A DNA stretch of 50,238 nucleotides from Candidatus Peregrinibacteria bacterium (GTDB lineage Bacteria > Patescibacteriota > Gracilibacteria > UBA1369 > UM-FILTER-53-11). Position 1 is the first letter of the stretch. Each line of letters opens with the position of its first letter. The stretch spans positions 1 through 50,238 of the forward strand of contig JACPMA010000013.1 of the NCBI GenBank assembly GCA_016186205.1, given 5' to 3'. The notes below the pieces were generated by a model that saw only the letters and a list, made by a program, of their open reading frames with translations, was not told the DNA's origin and did no database searches. Shown in pieces: positions 26,886 to 34,966 of the stretch. The translations under genes and the position numbers were made by a program.

Positions 26886-27134
26886 CTATGCCATTCCTCC
26901 AGGTTCTTCTTCGTCCTCCTGGCTGCTCTTGAGCAGACTATTCAAAAAGCCGAAATAGAACCCGCCTGCAAAAATCCCTAAAAGGGATATGCCAAAAATA
27001 ACAAGCGTCCCGTTTGCATCTATTTCCGTAAAAAATACTGTAAATCCGCTAAAGCTGTTTCCGAAGTTCTGAAAAGCGATTATCAGAATGAGAACAGTGA
27101 AGATAATGGATCCTACGAGAAAAAATACCTTCAT
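26886..27134 (-). CDS. Small two-helix membrane protein (LapA/DUF1049-like)
   Basis: An 82-residue membrane protein with two hydrophobic helices (about 3-24, VFFLVGSIIFTVLILIIAF; and 47-70) and an acidic cytoplasmic tail (EDEEE). Topology and the F.VFF...N-F.G pattern resemble the LapA/DUF1049 family, whose members support envelope and lipopolysaccharide assembly in other bacteria; here the function is unknown. I choose ATG 27134, not the codon at 27149, because a TATAAT ends 6 nt before it. Confidence 0.7.
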   Translation of the reverse strand: MKVFFLVGSIIFTVLILIIAFQNFGNSFSGFTVFFTEIDANGTLVIFGISLLGIFAGGFYFGFLNSLLKSSQEDEEEPGGMA

Positions 27135-27140
27135 GTTCTT

Positions 27141-27169
27141 ATTATACAATAAAAATTACCAATTACCAA
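27141..27169 (-). promoter_or_regulatory. Leaderless-type promoter of the small membrane gene
   Basis: On the minus strand TTGGTA (27169-27164), a 17-nt spacer, TATAAT (27146-27141), 6 nt, then ATG at 27134. A start about 7 nt past the -10 coincides with the ATG, giving a leaderless transcript. Confidence 0.65.
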
Positions 27170-27195
27170 ATTCCCTATATGTAATTTCTTGTGAT

Positions 27196-27380
27196 TTTTG
27201 CGGGCTTTGGCTGCCGGATTGCCTTGCTACGGACCGGCTCGGCCTGCCGTGTGCAATATGCCCAACTGCTATTCTCATAACCTCGCCTCGATTCGCGACA
27301 GTTGGTCAGCCGTCGCTCATATTACTGCAACTGTCGCGGAGCGTCCTCGCAAGGCATTCACGGCACCCAAAGCCAAAACG
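27196..27380. repeat. Large imperfect inverted repeat A with inner hairpin
   Basis: Arms of about 25-26 nt at 27203-27227 and 27349-27374 match with few mismatches (GGCTTTGG...GCCTTGC against GCAAGGC...CCAAAGCC). Between them lies a perfect 11-bp inner inverted repeat, CGCGACAGTTG (27294-27304) and CAACTGTCGCG (27328-27338). I find no gene here. Part of the ~425-nt gene-free stretch between the small membrane gene and tig. Confidence 0.75.
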
Positions 27381-27389
27381 TAGGAGTTG

Positions 27390-27559
27390 CGGAGGGCAGC
27401 TGCGGTGCTTTTCTTAAGGAAGCTCTCGAGCCGCGCGCAGTATGAAGAGTTACGGCTGATCGCGCGGCGAGAGCGCAGCGAGGCCTCGAGTAAAAAGATG
27501 GGAATTATGTAGAAGAAGGCCGAAGCGGTTCCGAAGAAAAGCACCGCAGCTGCCCTCCG
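27390..27559. repeat. Large perfect inverted repeat B with nested arms
   Basis: A 25-bp perfect inverted repeat (27391-27415 with 27534-27558, extendable by one pair) encloses a second one: GCTCTCG-AG-CCGCGCG (27422-27437) with CGCGCGGCGAGAGC (27461-27474). The element begins 17 bp past the tig stop. The short open frames here are shadows of the repeat. Both arms are GC-rich compared with the flanks. It may be a non-autonomous mobile element or an RNA structure; neither is proven. Confidence 0.8.
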
Positions 27560-27575
27560 TTGAAAATAAACGGTT

Positions 27576-28850
27576 TTATCCCAAATACTTTACGAAAAGC
27601 TTCTCGAGCATCAAGTTATTCCGCAAACGCAAGTAAACGTCGCCTTTCTTTTCCAGTTGCTCTTTAAGTTTTGGCTGATCTGCCTCCGGCGTACGAACTA
27701 AAAGCGCCTGGCCGGCTTTTTGCATTTCTTCATCAGTCACATCGATTTTCAGCTCCCTAAATAGATAATTTAAAATAAGACGTATGCGAATGCGTTTTTC
27801 GGCTTCCGGCTCATATTCTTTGCGCAAATCCCGTTTTTCTTTTTTCAACTTTTCCACATAAGTTTCAAACTTAAGGCCTCTGCCTTCGACCTCACGCTGC
27901 AAATCAAGAATCATATAATCCACCTCTTCCTCCACAAGAATCGGCGGCACTTCGAGCTTTGCTTCCTTTAAAAGTTTTTCCAAAAGCGCATTTTCGCGGC
28001 CTCTGCGAGCCTCAACCGCCTTGCGCCTATGAAGATCTGACTTTAGCGCTTCGCGAAATTCCGGCACTGACTTTTTCTCACCCATAATCTGCCCGACAAA
28101 ATCCTCATTGAGCTCTGGCAAAATCGCTTCCTCATGCCGTTTTACTTCTGTTTCAAAATGAACCATTTTTGCTCGCAGCGGTTCATGATGAAAATCTTTG
28201 GGAAATTTTATGGGAAATTTCTTTTTCTCCCCGGTTTTCATGCCAAGAAGCTGATCTTCAAAGCCTGCAACTAAACTCCCCTCACCCACAAAAAGCGGAT
28301 GATTCGCGCTTTTCGTTTTATCTAGGGCCGCACCAGCTTCATCATAACCTTGGAAGTCGATTTCCACACGGTCGCCTGTGCGGATCTCACGATCAAGCGG
28401 CTTATAAGTCGCCCTATATTTACGCATTTCTTCAACAACTTCATCGATTTCTTTGTCTGTAACGGCGATTGGCGTTTCGGGAATTTTGATATTATCAAAA
28501 CCTTTTACTGTAACTTCCGGCATAAGTGCGACGCGCGCTTCGTATTTGAGCGGAGTCTTTGAAAGAATTTTCACGTCAGGCCGCGAAATCACCGCAAGAT
28601 TTTTCATTTTTACAGCCTCGAAATAACTTTGCGGCAGAGCAACATTAAGAACTTCCTGAAAAAAACCTTCTGCGCCGATTTGGGCGATAATAAAGGCTTT
28701 TGGGGCTTGTCCTCGCCGAAATCCGGGCACATCGATTTTTTCAGAAACGCGCGCGGCGGCCTGCTGTTCATACTTTTCCATGAGCTCATGGGGCACCTCA
28801 ACCGTGATGAGCATTTCGGACTTCGGAAGATTTTTCACTTCAACTTGCAC
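27576..28850 (-). CDS. tig: Trigger factor (ribosome-associated chaperone and PPIase)
   Basis: Trigger factor binds nascent chains at the ribosome exit. Visible: the N-terminal ribosome-binding signature PGFRRGQAPK near residue 42, a PPIase/FKBP-like middle (GDRVEIDFQGY, LFVGEGSLVAGFEDQLLGMKTGE), and a long C-terminal helical domain ending in FVKYLG. I place the start at GTG 28850, read as fMet-Gln-Val-Glu-Val, which matches the conserved MQVxV start of the family. The longer frame from 28886 would begin upstream of the promoter's -10 box. Transcription shares its -35 with the divergent orphan gene. The stop is followed at 17 nt by the nested inverted repeat. Confidence 0.92.
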   Translation of the reverse strand: MQVEVKNLPKSEMLITVEVPHELMEKYEQQAAARVSEKIDVPGFRRGQAPKAFIIAQIGAEGFFQEVLNVALPQSYFEAVKMKNLAVISRPDVKILSKTPLKYEARVALMPEVTVKGFDNIKIPETPIAVTDKEIDEVVEEMRKYRATYKPLDREIRTGDRVEIDFQGYDEAGAALDKTKSANHPLFVGEGSLVAGFEDQLLGMKTGEKKKFPIKFPKDFHHEPLRAKMVHFETEVKRHEEAILPELNEDFVGQIMGEKKSVPEFREALKSDLHRRKAVEARRGRENALLEKLLKEAKLEVPPILVEEEVDYMILDLQREVEGRGLKFETYVEKLKKEKRDLRKEYEPEAEKRIRIRLILNYLFRELKIDVTDEEMQKAGQALLVRTPEADQPKLKEQLEKKGDVYLRLRNNLMLEKLFVKYLG

Positions 28851-28857
28851 GCGACGT

Positions 28858-28908
28858 AAAGTAGCATAAATTTGTTGAGTTGACAAACCTTTTTATTTAG
28901 GTTATTAT
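28858..28908. promoter_or_regulatory. Back-to-back divergent promoters sharing one -35 heptamer
   Basis: Plus strand: TTGACA (28880-28885), 17 nt, TATTAT (28903-28908). Minus strand: TTGTCA (28886-28881), 17 nt, TACTTT (28863-28858), the latter preceded by TGC. Both -35 hexamers are read from the same TTGACAA. The minus start falls about 7 nt past its -10, at GTG 28850 of tig, so that transcript is leaderless; the plus promoter serves ATG 28931. Confidence 0.75.
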
Positions 28909-28930
28909 TTATAGAAAATAATAGATATAT

Positions 28931-29590
28931 ATGGCTACAACACCATCTGCTGCTCCAGGCGGAAGAAAACCATGGCGGAAAAGCGAAGCGCCGGGGCATA
29001 CGCCAAAACATGCGCCTGAAAAAAAACCTGGTGCTGGAGAAAAAGTGAAAGCCGCGATTAGGGCAACGCGGGAGGCTGCCGGCAAAGCTTCCGATGCCGT
29101 AGAAACAGTGGATGTGCGTGGAGCAGCGAGCGCGGCTAAAGCAAAAGTCGGCGCTATTCGAACAAAACATAAAAGAAAAATTTGGGCAGCAGTTGGATTA
29201 GCTGCTGCGCTCGGCCTCGCAAAAGTAGGAACAACTGGTTTTGATGCAGTTCAAGATTATCGAAAAGCAACTGCTACAGAAAAAGCCAATGAAGTTCCGC
29301 GCGATCGCATCGTTATTCCAGTTACAATCCAAGCGCAAGACGGAAATATAAAAATAACTCCGAAAAGCGGCGTCAAAACGGATCAATGCGGACAGGAACA
29401 TACGCTTGCCATTACCCCCGTAGCTGGCGAAGCAATGCGAAAAGGCCGAACGAAAGCTGCGAAAGGTACTGTGCGTTTTACCGTAGAAGCCCATGGTGAA
29501 ACGCACACCTACGAAGCGGATGAAGATATTGTTGCGGACGGAGAAGAGCGCGAATATACGCTGGCCGCGCATTTAGTAGCCCATGAATAA
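28931..29590 (+). CDS. Orphan membrane-anchored protein (cluster gene 1)
   Basis: A 219-residue protein I do not recognise. The first ~80 residues are basic and Ala/Pro/Lys-rich, low complexity; a hydrophobic helix lies at about 86-106 (IWAAVGLAAALGLAKV); residues 125-219 look like a small beta domain with one Cys (DQCGQEHTLAITP). A type II topology with the C-terminal domain outside is plausible. No Shine-Dalgarno is visible. It is followed after 2 nt by the 727-residue gene, so the four orphan genes start as one operon from the shared tig promoter. Confidence 0.7.
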   Translation: MATTPSAAPGGRKPWRKSEAPGHTPKHAPEKKPGAGEKVKAAIRATREAAGKASDAVETVDVRGAASAAKAKVGAIRTKHKRKIWAAVGLAAALGLAKVGTTGFDAVQDYRKATATEKANEVPRDRIVIPVTIQAQDGNIKITPKSGVKTDQCGQEHTLAITPVAGEAMRKGRTKAAKGTVRFTVEAHGETHTYEADEDIVADGEEREYTLAAHLVAHE

Positions 29591-29592
29591 AT

Positions 29593-31776
29593 ATGGCAGG
29601 CCCAGAAACACACCATGCGCATCACGATACAGAATCCCTCAATCGTTTTGAACAGGACCGAGGGAGAATTTCCGGGGAGCAAATTCAAGGCGAAATGAAT
29701 GAATGGCTCGGTTCTTTGCCGGACGATGTTATAGCCAAAATTCGCGATCTTCTCACTGGAAAAGAAGACGGCGAAGTTGATGATGAAAAAGAAGGCACGA
29801 AGATGCTTTTTTATTATCTATTCACGCTTTATCGGTTAGACGTTGAGGATGCTTTTCGCCGCGTGGATGCCATGGATGATGCAGACAGGCAGGTCCTTGT
29901 AAGCACGATAACTGGAAATCCGGCTCCGGATGCTGTTATTGATGATGAAGATCCGGCCCAACTTCAAGCTCTTCTAGCGCATTTTCATTTAGATACAGAA
30001 GGCCGTTTTGCGAAAATTTTCCTAAAACTCTACGAGGAAAAATTTGCGCTCAAAAAACCGACGGATGCGCTTTTGCAAAATGTTCCGACAGAACGCGAAA
30101 TTGAAGACCAAATCGATCAATGTGTGAACACAGGCGGACCGGCGATTGTTCGACTGCGAGTTGGAAGCATTGCCAAACTCAAAAAACTAAAAGAGGAATT
30201 TAAAATTGCGGATGCGGATTTTCCAGAAGTTTTAGATCGAATTGATGAGATTCTTGAACGGCTTCAAACATCGGAAAAAGAAACTGATGAACCCGAAAAG
30301 GAACGTGACAAAGCCAAAAGAACCCTGGATGAAAAAACCGCGTCTCTCGATGAACCTAAAGATGAAGAAAGACTTGCCAAGGAAGATTTAGATCGCGAGC
30401 GGGAACGGCTCATGCAAAAGCCAAAAGAAAATCTTGCTCGAGCGGAAAAGAGACGGGACGACGCTGCGGGAGATGAAAAAGAAGCTCGATACCGCTATGA
30501 AAAAGCTCATGACTTATACATCAAAGAAAAAGAAGTTGCGGCAAAACAAACCCCACCACCACATGTAGATGATAGCGATCTAAAAGCGGCACGCGAACGA
30601 TTAACGAAGGCAGAACAAAAACTGGATGAAGCAAAAGAAGCAGCTCGCGAAGCTCAAAAGGCCGTAGATGACGTAGAAGATAATCAGCTCAAACCCTTAA
30701 AAGATCAATACGAAGCTGCAAAAAAAGCTCGCATTGATGCTGAACGCGCTCTCGAACCATTCAAGAGAAATCTGCGGGCAACGGAACGCGAACTTGCTGA
30801 AGCGAAAGAAGCGCGCAAGCCGGTAGCAAAAGAGCTCAAAGACATTCCAAAAGCAGAAGTGCATGCGCAGCTAAAAAAATTCTTTGCAAAACTCGACGAA
30901 AAGAAAAAAACAGCGCAGGAAGGTTTTTTAAAAAACCAACCCGGTGAAAATATTGTATATCTGTGTTTAAAGCGCGAACGGGAAGCGCTTGGCGAAAAGG
31001 GCGAATATCTTGAAAAGCGCACCGCACACGACACCGCGGCATTGGCAGTAGGCGTGACAAGCAAAGCATTTGCAGGCATTGAAGCGCCGCAAAAAGGCGT
31101 GGCGGGAAGAGCAACATATGGAGCGCAAAAAGGCGCTGCAGCGCTAAATCCGGCAGAATGGGTGCGAACTTTACGAAGCAGAACAGACAGGCTTTTTGCA
31201 AATATACCGCTCCTTAAAGGCCTGCAAACAAGCAGCCCGGAACATGACATTAAACATCATTTTGAAAAAGAACCCTTGCCAATTTTAGTAGAACTCCTTG
31301 GCTATCTCCGGCATGAAGCAACGGAACAACGCCAGGAATCATTTTGGCGCGGCATTCCATTCCACCAACTCACGGATTTAGAAAGAGTTGTGAAGGTTAT
31401 TGAAGAAATTGTGGCTGGCCGGCTCGGAGATGAAATCAATAAAGCAGGCGATAAAGGATGGGAAAAAGCGCATGCAGTGCTTGATGAAAGTCTTCATAAA
31501 CCGCTTGCGCACGTGGAACATAAATTTGATGAAGTAAAAAGGGATTTGGGAAAACATCATCCTGCAGGCGGAGTAAAAGAGGGCGAAGATAAAGGAAAAG
31601 GACATGGCGGAACCGGCTCGAAAGTACTCGGGGTTGCCGGAAGCATCGGCGGCGCTCTTGCTGGGATAGGTCACGTTGGCGATCTCCTCCGCGGACGGAA
31701 ACCGAGCGGTGGCGGAAAAGACGGCGGCAGCAAGCCATCCGGAGGAGGTGCAGGCGGCCACGAAAGCGATCACTAG
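29593..31776 (+). CDS. Orphan coiled-coil protein (cluster gene 2)
   Basis: A 727-residue protein with no recognised domain. An N-terminal helical segment (1-220; His-rich start, then RDLLTGKED) is followed by a long charged coiled-coil at about 225-425 (LDEKTASLDEPKDEERLAKE) and by a further helical domain (430-660). The end is a Gly/Lys/His-rich low-complexity tail (GKGHGG, KPSGGGKDGGS). The coiled coil suggests an extended or multimeric scaffold. No signal peptide is evident, so a cytoplasmic site is likely; function is unknown. Confidence 0.75.
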   Translation: MAGPETHHAHHDTESLNRFEQDRGRISGEQIQGEMNEWLGSLPDDVIAKIRDLLTGKEDGEVDDEKEGTKMLFYYLFTLYRLDVEDAFRRVDAMDDADRQVLVSTITGNPAPDAVIDDEDPAQLQALLAHFHLDTEGRFAKIFLKLYEEKFALKKPTDALLQNVPTEREIEDQIDQCVNTGGPAIVRLRVGSIAKLKKLKEEFKIADADFPEVLDRIDEILERLQTSEKETDEPEKERDKAKRTLDEKTASLDEPKDEERLAKEDLDRERERLMQKPKENLARAEKRRDDAAGDEKEARYRYEKAHDLYIKEKEVAAKQTPPPHVDDSDLKAARERLTKAEQKLDEAKEAAREAQKAVDDVEDNQLKPLKDQYEAAKKARIDAERALEPFKRNLRATERELAEAKEARKPVAKELKDIPKAEVHAQLKKFFAKLDEKKKTAQEGFLKNQPGENIVYLCLKREREALGEKGEYLEKRTAHDTAALAVGVTSKAFAGIEAPQKGVAGRATYGAQKGAAALNPAEWVRTLRSRTDRLFANIPLLKGLQTSSPEHDIKHHFEKEPLPILVELLGYLRHEATEQRQESFWRGIPFHQLTDLERVVKVIEEIVAGRLGDEINKAGDKGWEKAHAVLDESLHKPLAHVEHKFDEVKRDLGKHHPAGGVKEGEDKGKGHGGTGSKVLGVAGSIGGALAGIGHVGDLLRGRKPSGGGKDGGSKPSGGGAGGHESDH

Positions 31777-31793
31777 AACCTAGATTCTAGCTA

Positions 31794-31822
31794 TTGAAGT
31801 AATCGGGCTTTTTTGGTATAAT
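31794..31822 (+). promoter_or_regulatory. Promoter of the 1036-residue orphan gene
   Basis: TTGAAG (31794-31799), a 17-nt spacer, and TATAAT (31817-31822) preceded by TGG, an extended -10. A start near 31829 gives a 21-nt leader to ATG 31850. A CTAGAA/TTCTAG hairpin (31773-31790) lies at the end of the preceding gene. Confidence 0.65.
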
Positions 31823-31849
31823 TAACAGATAAAAATAAACATAAAAACC

Positions 31850-34800
31850 ATGCATTTTTGGCGAAATTTCTCGGAAAAAATTCTTGAGACCGGCAGATTA
31901 GTTTTTGCTTTTTCCGCAAACAGACGCGTTGAAACAGATCATGCAGGGCATGAAGGGGCGCCTGACGGAAAAGATAAAGGAAAAAGACGCGAGGAAGTTA
32001 AGGGCGAAAGCGCTGGAGAACGCAAGGGGCTCAAAGAGAAAATCGAAGAGAAAATCGAAGAAATCGATGAAAGCGGCGAAGCAAAAGACTACCTCGAAAC
32101 CTTTCAAAAGCAACCTCAATTTGACGCAGTAAATCATATGCTTTCAACCGGCATGGAAGTAGAGGGCAATGAAACTGCATTCAATTTCGAAAACTGGCTC
32201 GTGATGGACTCGAAGCTCGTTGCAAATGTTTTTGATCTTTCTTTAATGCCGCGCGGCAAAGGCAGATGGAGTTTTGTAGACGGCTTGCGAATAGAAGACC
32301 ATGAATCCGAAGAATTCAAAAAGAGTCAGGAGGTGTTAAACCAACTCGTCGGCATGTTAAGAAAACGCACACAGGAACGACAAAACATCAAAGAAGATAC
32401 CCAAAAAGAACACGATAAACCTGCTGTCGGCGAAACCATCGGCGACGGCGTAAAAACTTTGATGCGGAATTTCAAACGCGCATCTGGAACGGAAAAGGTC
32501 ATGATCTTGGGCGCCATCGGCATCGGCATTTCCCTGCTTTGGAAATACAAAGACAAAGCAATTTTTAAAGATTTTACTTTCGGCGACGCATTCAAGTGGG
32601 CAGGCGCTTTGTGGGGCATCAACTATCTCTCCGGAAAAGTTTCCAAGGACGGCAAAACGCTCGTGCAACGGATGGACGTAGGCCTCGATATTGAGCAATT
32701 GAAGGACAGTCGGATGAAAGGCTATGCCTATGAAAAAGGCATGGATAAGGATCAAGAAAAGTACCGCGCCTTTTTGGAACTTCAAACAAAAGACGTCCGG
32801 CAACTCTACCAGCTTTATAAAGAAGCGTCTGGTCCTGGAACTAAAAAAGAAATCGACCCGAAGCGGCTCGGTATTTACAACGAAGCGGTGGACGGAAAAG
32901 CTGTGTATGAAATTATGGAAGAATTGGTGAAGGATACCTCGGTTAATCTCCATATTGAACAGCGCAGAAAAGATGCCGAAGCAAAAGGAATTCCTTATAA
33001 TGAACAAGCAGATCGTAATGATAAAGGACTCATAGCTTCCTGGACGCATTCTTCCGAAGCGCAGGAAAAATTTGAATCCAAATATTTTGATTTGCTGCAA
33101 GGGTCAAATGTCACGCTCATCGATGCGATTCTCAACGAATATCAAACGCGAGATTTTCAAACAGCTATTGCGGCGGGCCGAGAACGGCGTCGGTTTGTGC
33201 GCGCTGCAAAAACCACAGCGGATGTTTTGGAAAAAGGATGGGGGCATACGAAACATTATGCAGGTGTGGGGGCTGCTTTTGTTTACAAATACGGCGGGAA
33301 AGCCATCAATTTTACGAACAATAAAATTTTGAAACCGGTCGGCGGATGGATCGCTTCGCAGTGGAATCGATATAGCCCGCATATAAAAGAACCGCTTCGC
33401 GATGGACTTTCGTGGATGCAAGAAGGCGATTTAAACAAAGTGCTTCCGTTGGAATTTAATGTGGATGTTTTAAAACCCGGGCAAGCAAAAATTATGGGAT
33501 TAGCCGGAATTCCTTTTGAAATAAAGACAGGCAAAGATTCTTCCGGAGCAAATAGAGAAGTTGCGGAAATCGACGGTATTAAATTTGTCATTGACGACGG
33601 CGTTCCGGGAAATAAAACGAATGCCGATGCGCTAAAAAAGAAAATCGAGCAAAAAGTTGGCGGCCTCATTGCTGCAAAAAAGATTCCTGAATTCGCCGGT
33701 ATCACGCCACGCTACGACGGAGCGCAGAAAAAATGGTTTATGGATAATGTGCCGGTTGCCGCAGACGCATTCGGTATAACTCCGGGCGGAAAAATTCCGA
33801 TTGAAATGAAAATTGATGACGATGGAACAACACTCAATTTCTTTGATGGCGATAAAGAAATTTCAAATCTCTCGGATCTCACGACCGAACACATGCACGC
33901 GGCGCTCCAAGAAGAGATCTGGAAAGCTGTGCCCGGGTTAGAACCGATAGTGGAAGGATTGCCTGTGAAGATCGATGGCGTTGTTGGTTCTAATATAATG
34001 CAATATTTCAAAGTCAATCTTGGCGGACTGGATTTTGCAGTTACGCGTAAGGCAGGTACTCCACCGACCTACGAATATGTAGAAACCAGCGGCGTCAAGC
34101 ATCCATTGAAAGATTTAAAAATTGAAAAAACAAATGGCGGCCTGGACTTCCTAAAAGCTCTCGGAAACAAGATCTTTCAATCCGACGACTACAAAGAAAA
34201 TTATCTCCTCCTCGAAGCGGAAATGGAAAATACCAAAGAAGGCTTTACAGCTCGAATGAAAGAACTCGCAAAAACCAAAATGTGGATTTTACCGACGAAT
34301 CTCGACGGCGCTATCAACGGACAAATTCTCCAGGAACAATGGCGCTATACGCTCCAATTCAAAATGTTCGAGACGCTTCAGATTTTCAAATCCGAATGTA
34401 AAAATGAACCGCTCGATAATATTCCAACTATCTATAACGACGTCATCTTAAAAGCCAATCAACATCTCAAAGATCTTCTTGATACCATTCGTGGATATTC
34501 CGACAAACAAAAGGCGGACGAATTCCAGAATTTCTTGAGTGGCAAAGAACGCACAATTACAACCGCGAGCGGCGCACCCCGTAATCTTCCGGCCGGCTTG
34601 GAGTATGTGAATTATCCTAATCCGGATTACCGAGATTATTTTGAAAAATACCAAGCGCTTATCCAAAATCCGCGATACAACTATGAAGGATTTGATAATT
34701 ATGATGTCGCCGGAAAATCAGCGCATGAAATTTATCTCACGCTTTTATTGGTTTGGAGCTATCACACGAAAAAATTTCGAGATAAACCCGGGACCCTCGT

Positions 34801-34960
34801 CCAAGCAGAAAAAGATAAACTCCAATTTGTCATTGACAAAGTGCAGGATAAATTAGAAAAGGCAAAAATGGCTGGCGGCGTAACCGGAACAGTCAAGATG
34901 GCAAATCTGCCGGCTCAAGGAAAAACTGACGACACAGACCTTAAAGAATGGCTGAAATAA
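31850..34960 (+). CDS. Giant orphan protein, 1036 aa (cluster gene 3)
   Basis: The largest gene of the window and unassigned. N-terminal: MHFWRNFSEKIL, then a charged segment. Hydrophobic stretches lie near 217-235 (KVMILGAIGIGISLLW) and 250-262, with another near 470-485 (YAGVGAAFVYKYGGKAI), so it may be membrane-associated. Middle and C-terminal parts are mixed helical/beta with no obvious catalytic motif (repeated IDGI/IDDG-type beta strands at about 540-740, then helical 760-1030). Codon use and GC look like the neighbours, so there is no sign of recent transfer. It forms a tight unit with the 310-residue gene (6-nt gap). Confidence 0.75.
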   Translation: MHFWRNFSEKILETGRLVFAFSANRRVETDHAGHEGAPDGKDKGKRREEVKGESAGERKGLKEKIEEKIEEIDESGEAKDYLETFQKQPQFDAVNHMLSTGMEVEGNETAFNFENWLVMDSKLVANVFDLSLMPRGKGRWSFVDGLRIEDHESEEFKKSQEVLNQLVGMLRKRTQERQNIKEDTQKEHDKPAVGETIGDGVKTLMRNFKRASGTEKVMILGAIGIGISLLWKYKDKAIFKDFTFGDAFKWAGALWGINYLSGKVSKDGKTLVQRMDVGLDIEQLKDSRMKGYAYEKGMDKDQEKYRAFLELQTKDVRQLYQLYKEASGPGTKKEIDPKRLGIYNEAVDGKAVYEIMEELVKDTSVNLHIEQRRKDAEAKGIPYNEQADRNDKGLIASWTHSSEAQEKFESKYFDLLQGSNVTLIDAILNEYQTRDFQTAIAAGRERRRFVRAAKTTADVLEKGWGHTKHYAGVGAAFVYKYGGKAINFTNNKILKPVGGWIASQWNRYSPHIKEPLRDGLSWMQEGDLNKVLPLEFNVDVLKPGQAKIMGLAGIPFEIKTGKDSSGANREVAEIDGIKFVIDDGVPGNKTNADALKKKIEQKVGGLIAAKKIPEFAGITPRYDGAQKKWFMDNVPVAADAFGITPGGKIPIEMKIDDDGTTLNFFDGDKEISNLSDLTTEHMHAALQEEIWKAVPGLEPIVEGLPVKIDGVVGSNIMQYFKVNLGGLDFAVTRKAGTPPTYEYVETSGVKHPLKDLKIEKTNGGLDFLKALGNKIFQSDDYKENYLLLEAEMENTKEGFTARMKELAKTKMWILPTNLDGAINGQILQEQWRYTLQFKMFETLQIFKSECKNEPLDNIPTIYNDVILKANQHLKDLLDTIRGYSDKQKADEFQNFLSGKERTITTASGAPRNLPAGLEYVNYPNPDYRDYFEKYQALIQNPRYNYEGFDNYDVAGKSAHEIYLTLLLVWSYHTKKFRDKPGTLVQAEKDKLQFVIDKVQDKLEKAKMAGGVTGTVKMANLPAQGKTDDTDLKEWLK

Positions 34961-34966
34961 ATCTTT

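Noticed and set aside
27317-27544. A 75-residue open frame in the palindromic block.
   Set aside because: It spans the arms of the inverted repeats and shows no protein-like pattern.
28851-28886. The 12-codon N-terminal extension of trigger factor.
   Set aside because: It contains the promoter -10 and does not match the family N-terminus MQVxV, which GTG 28850 gives.
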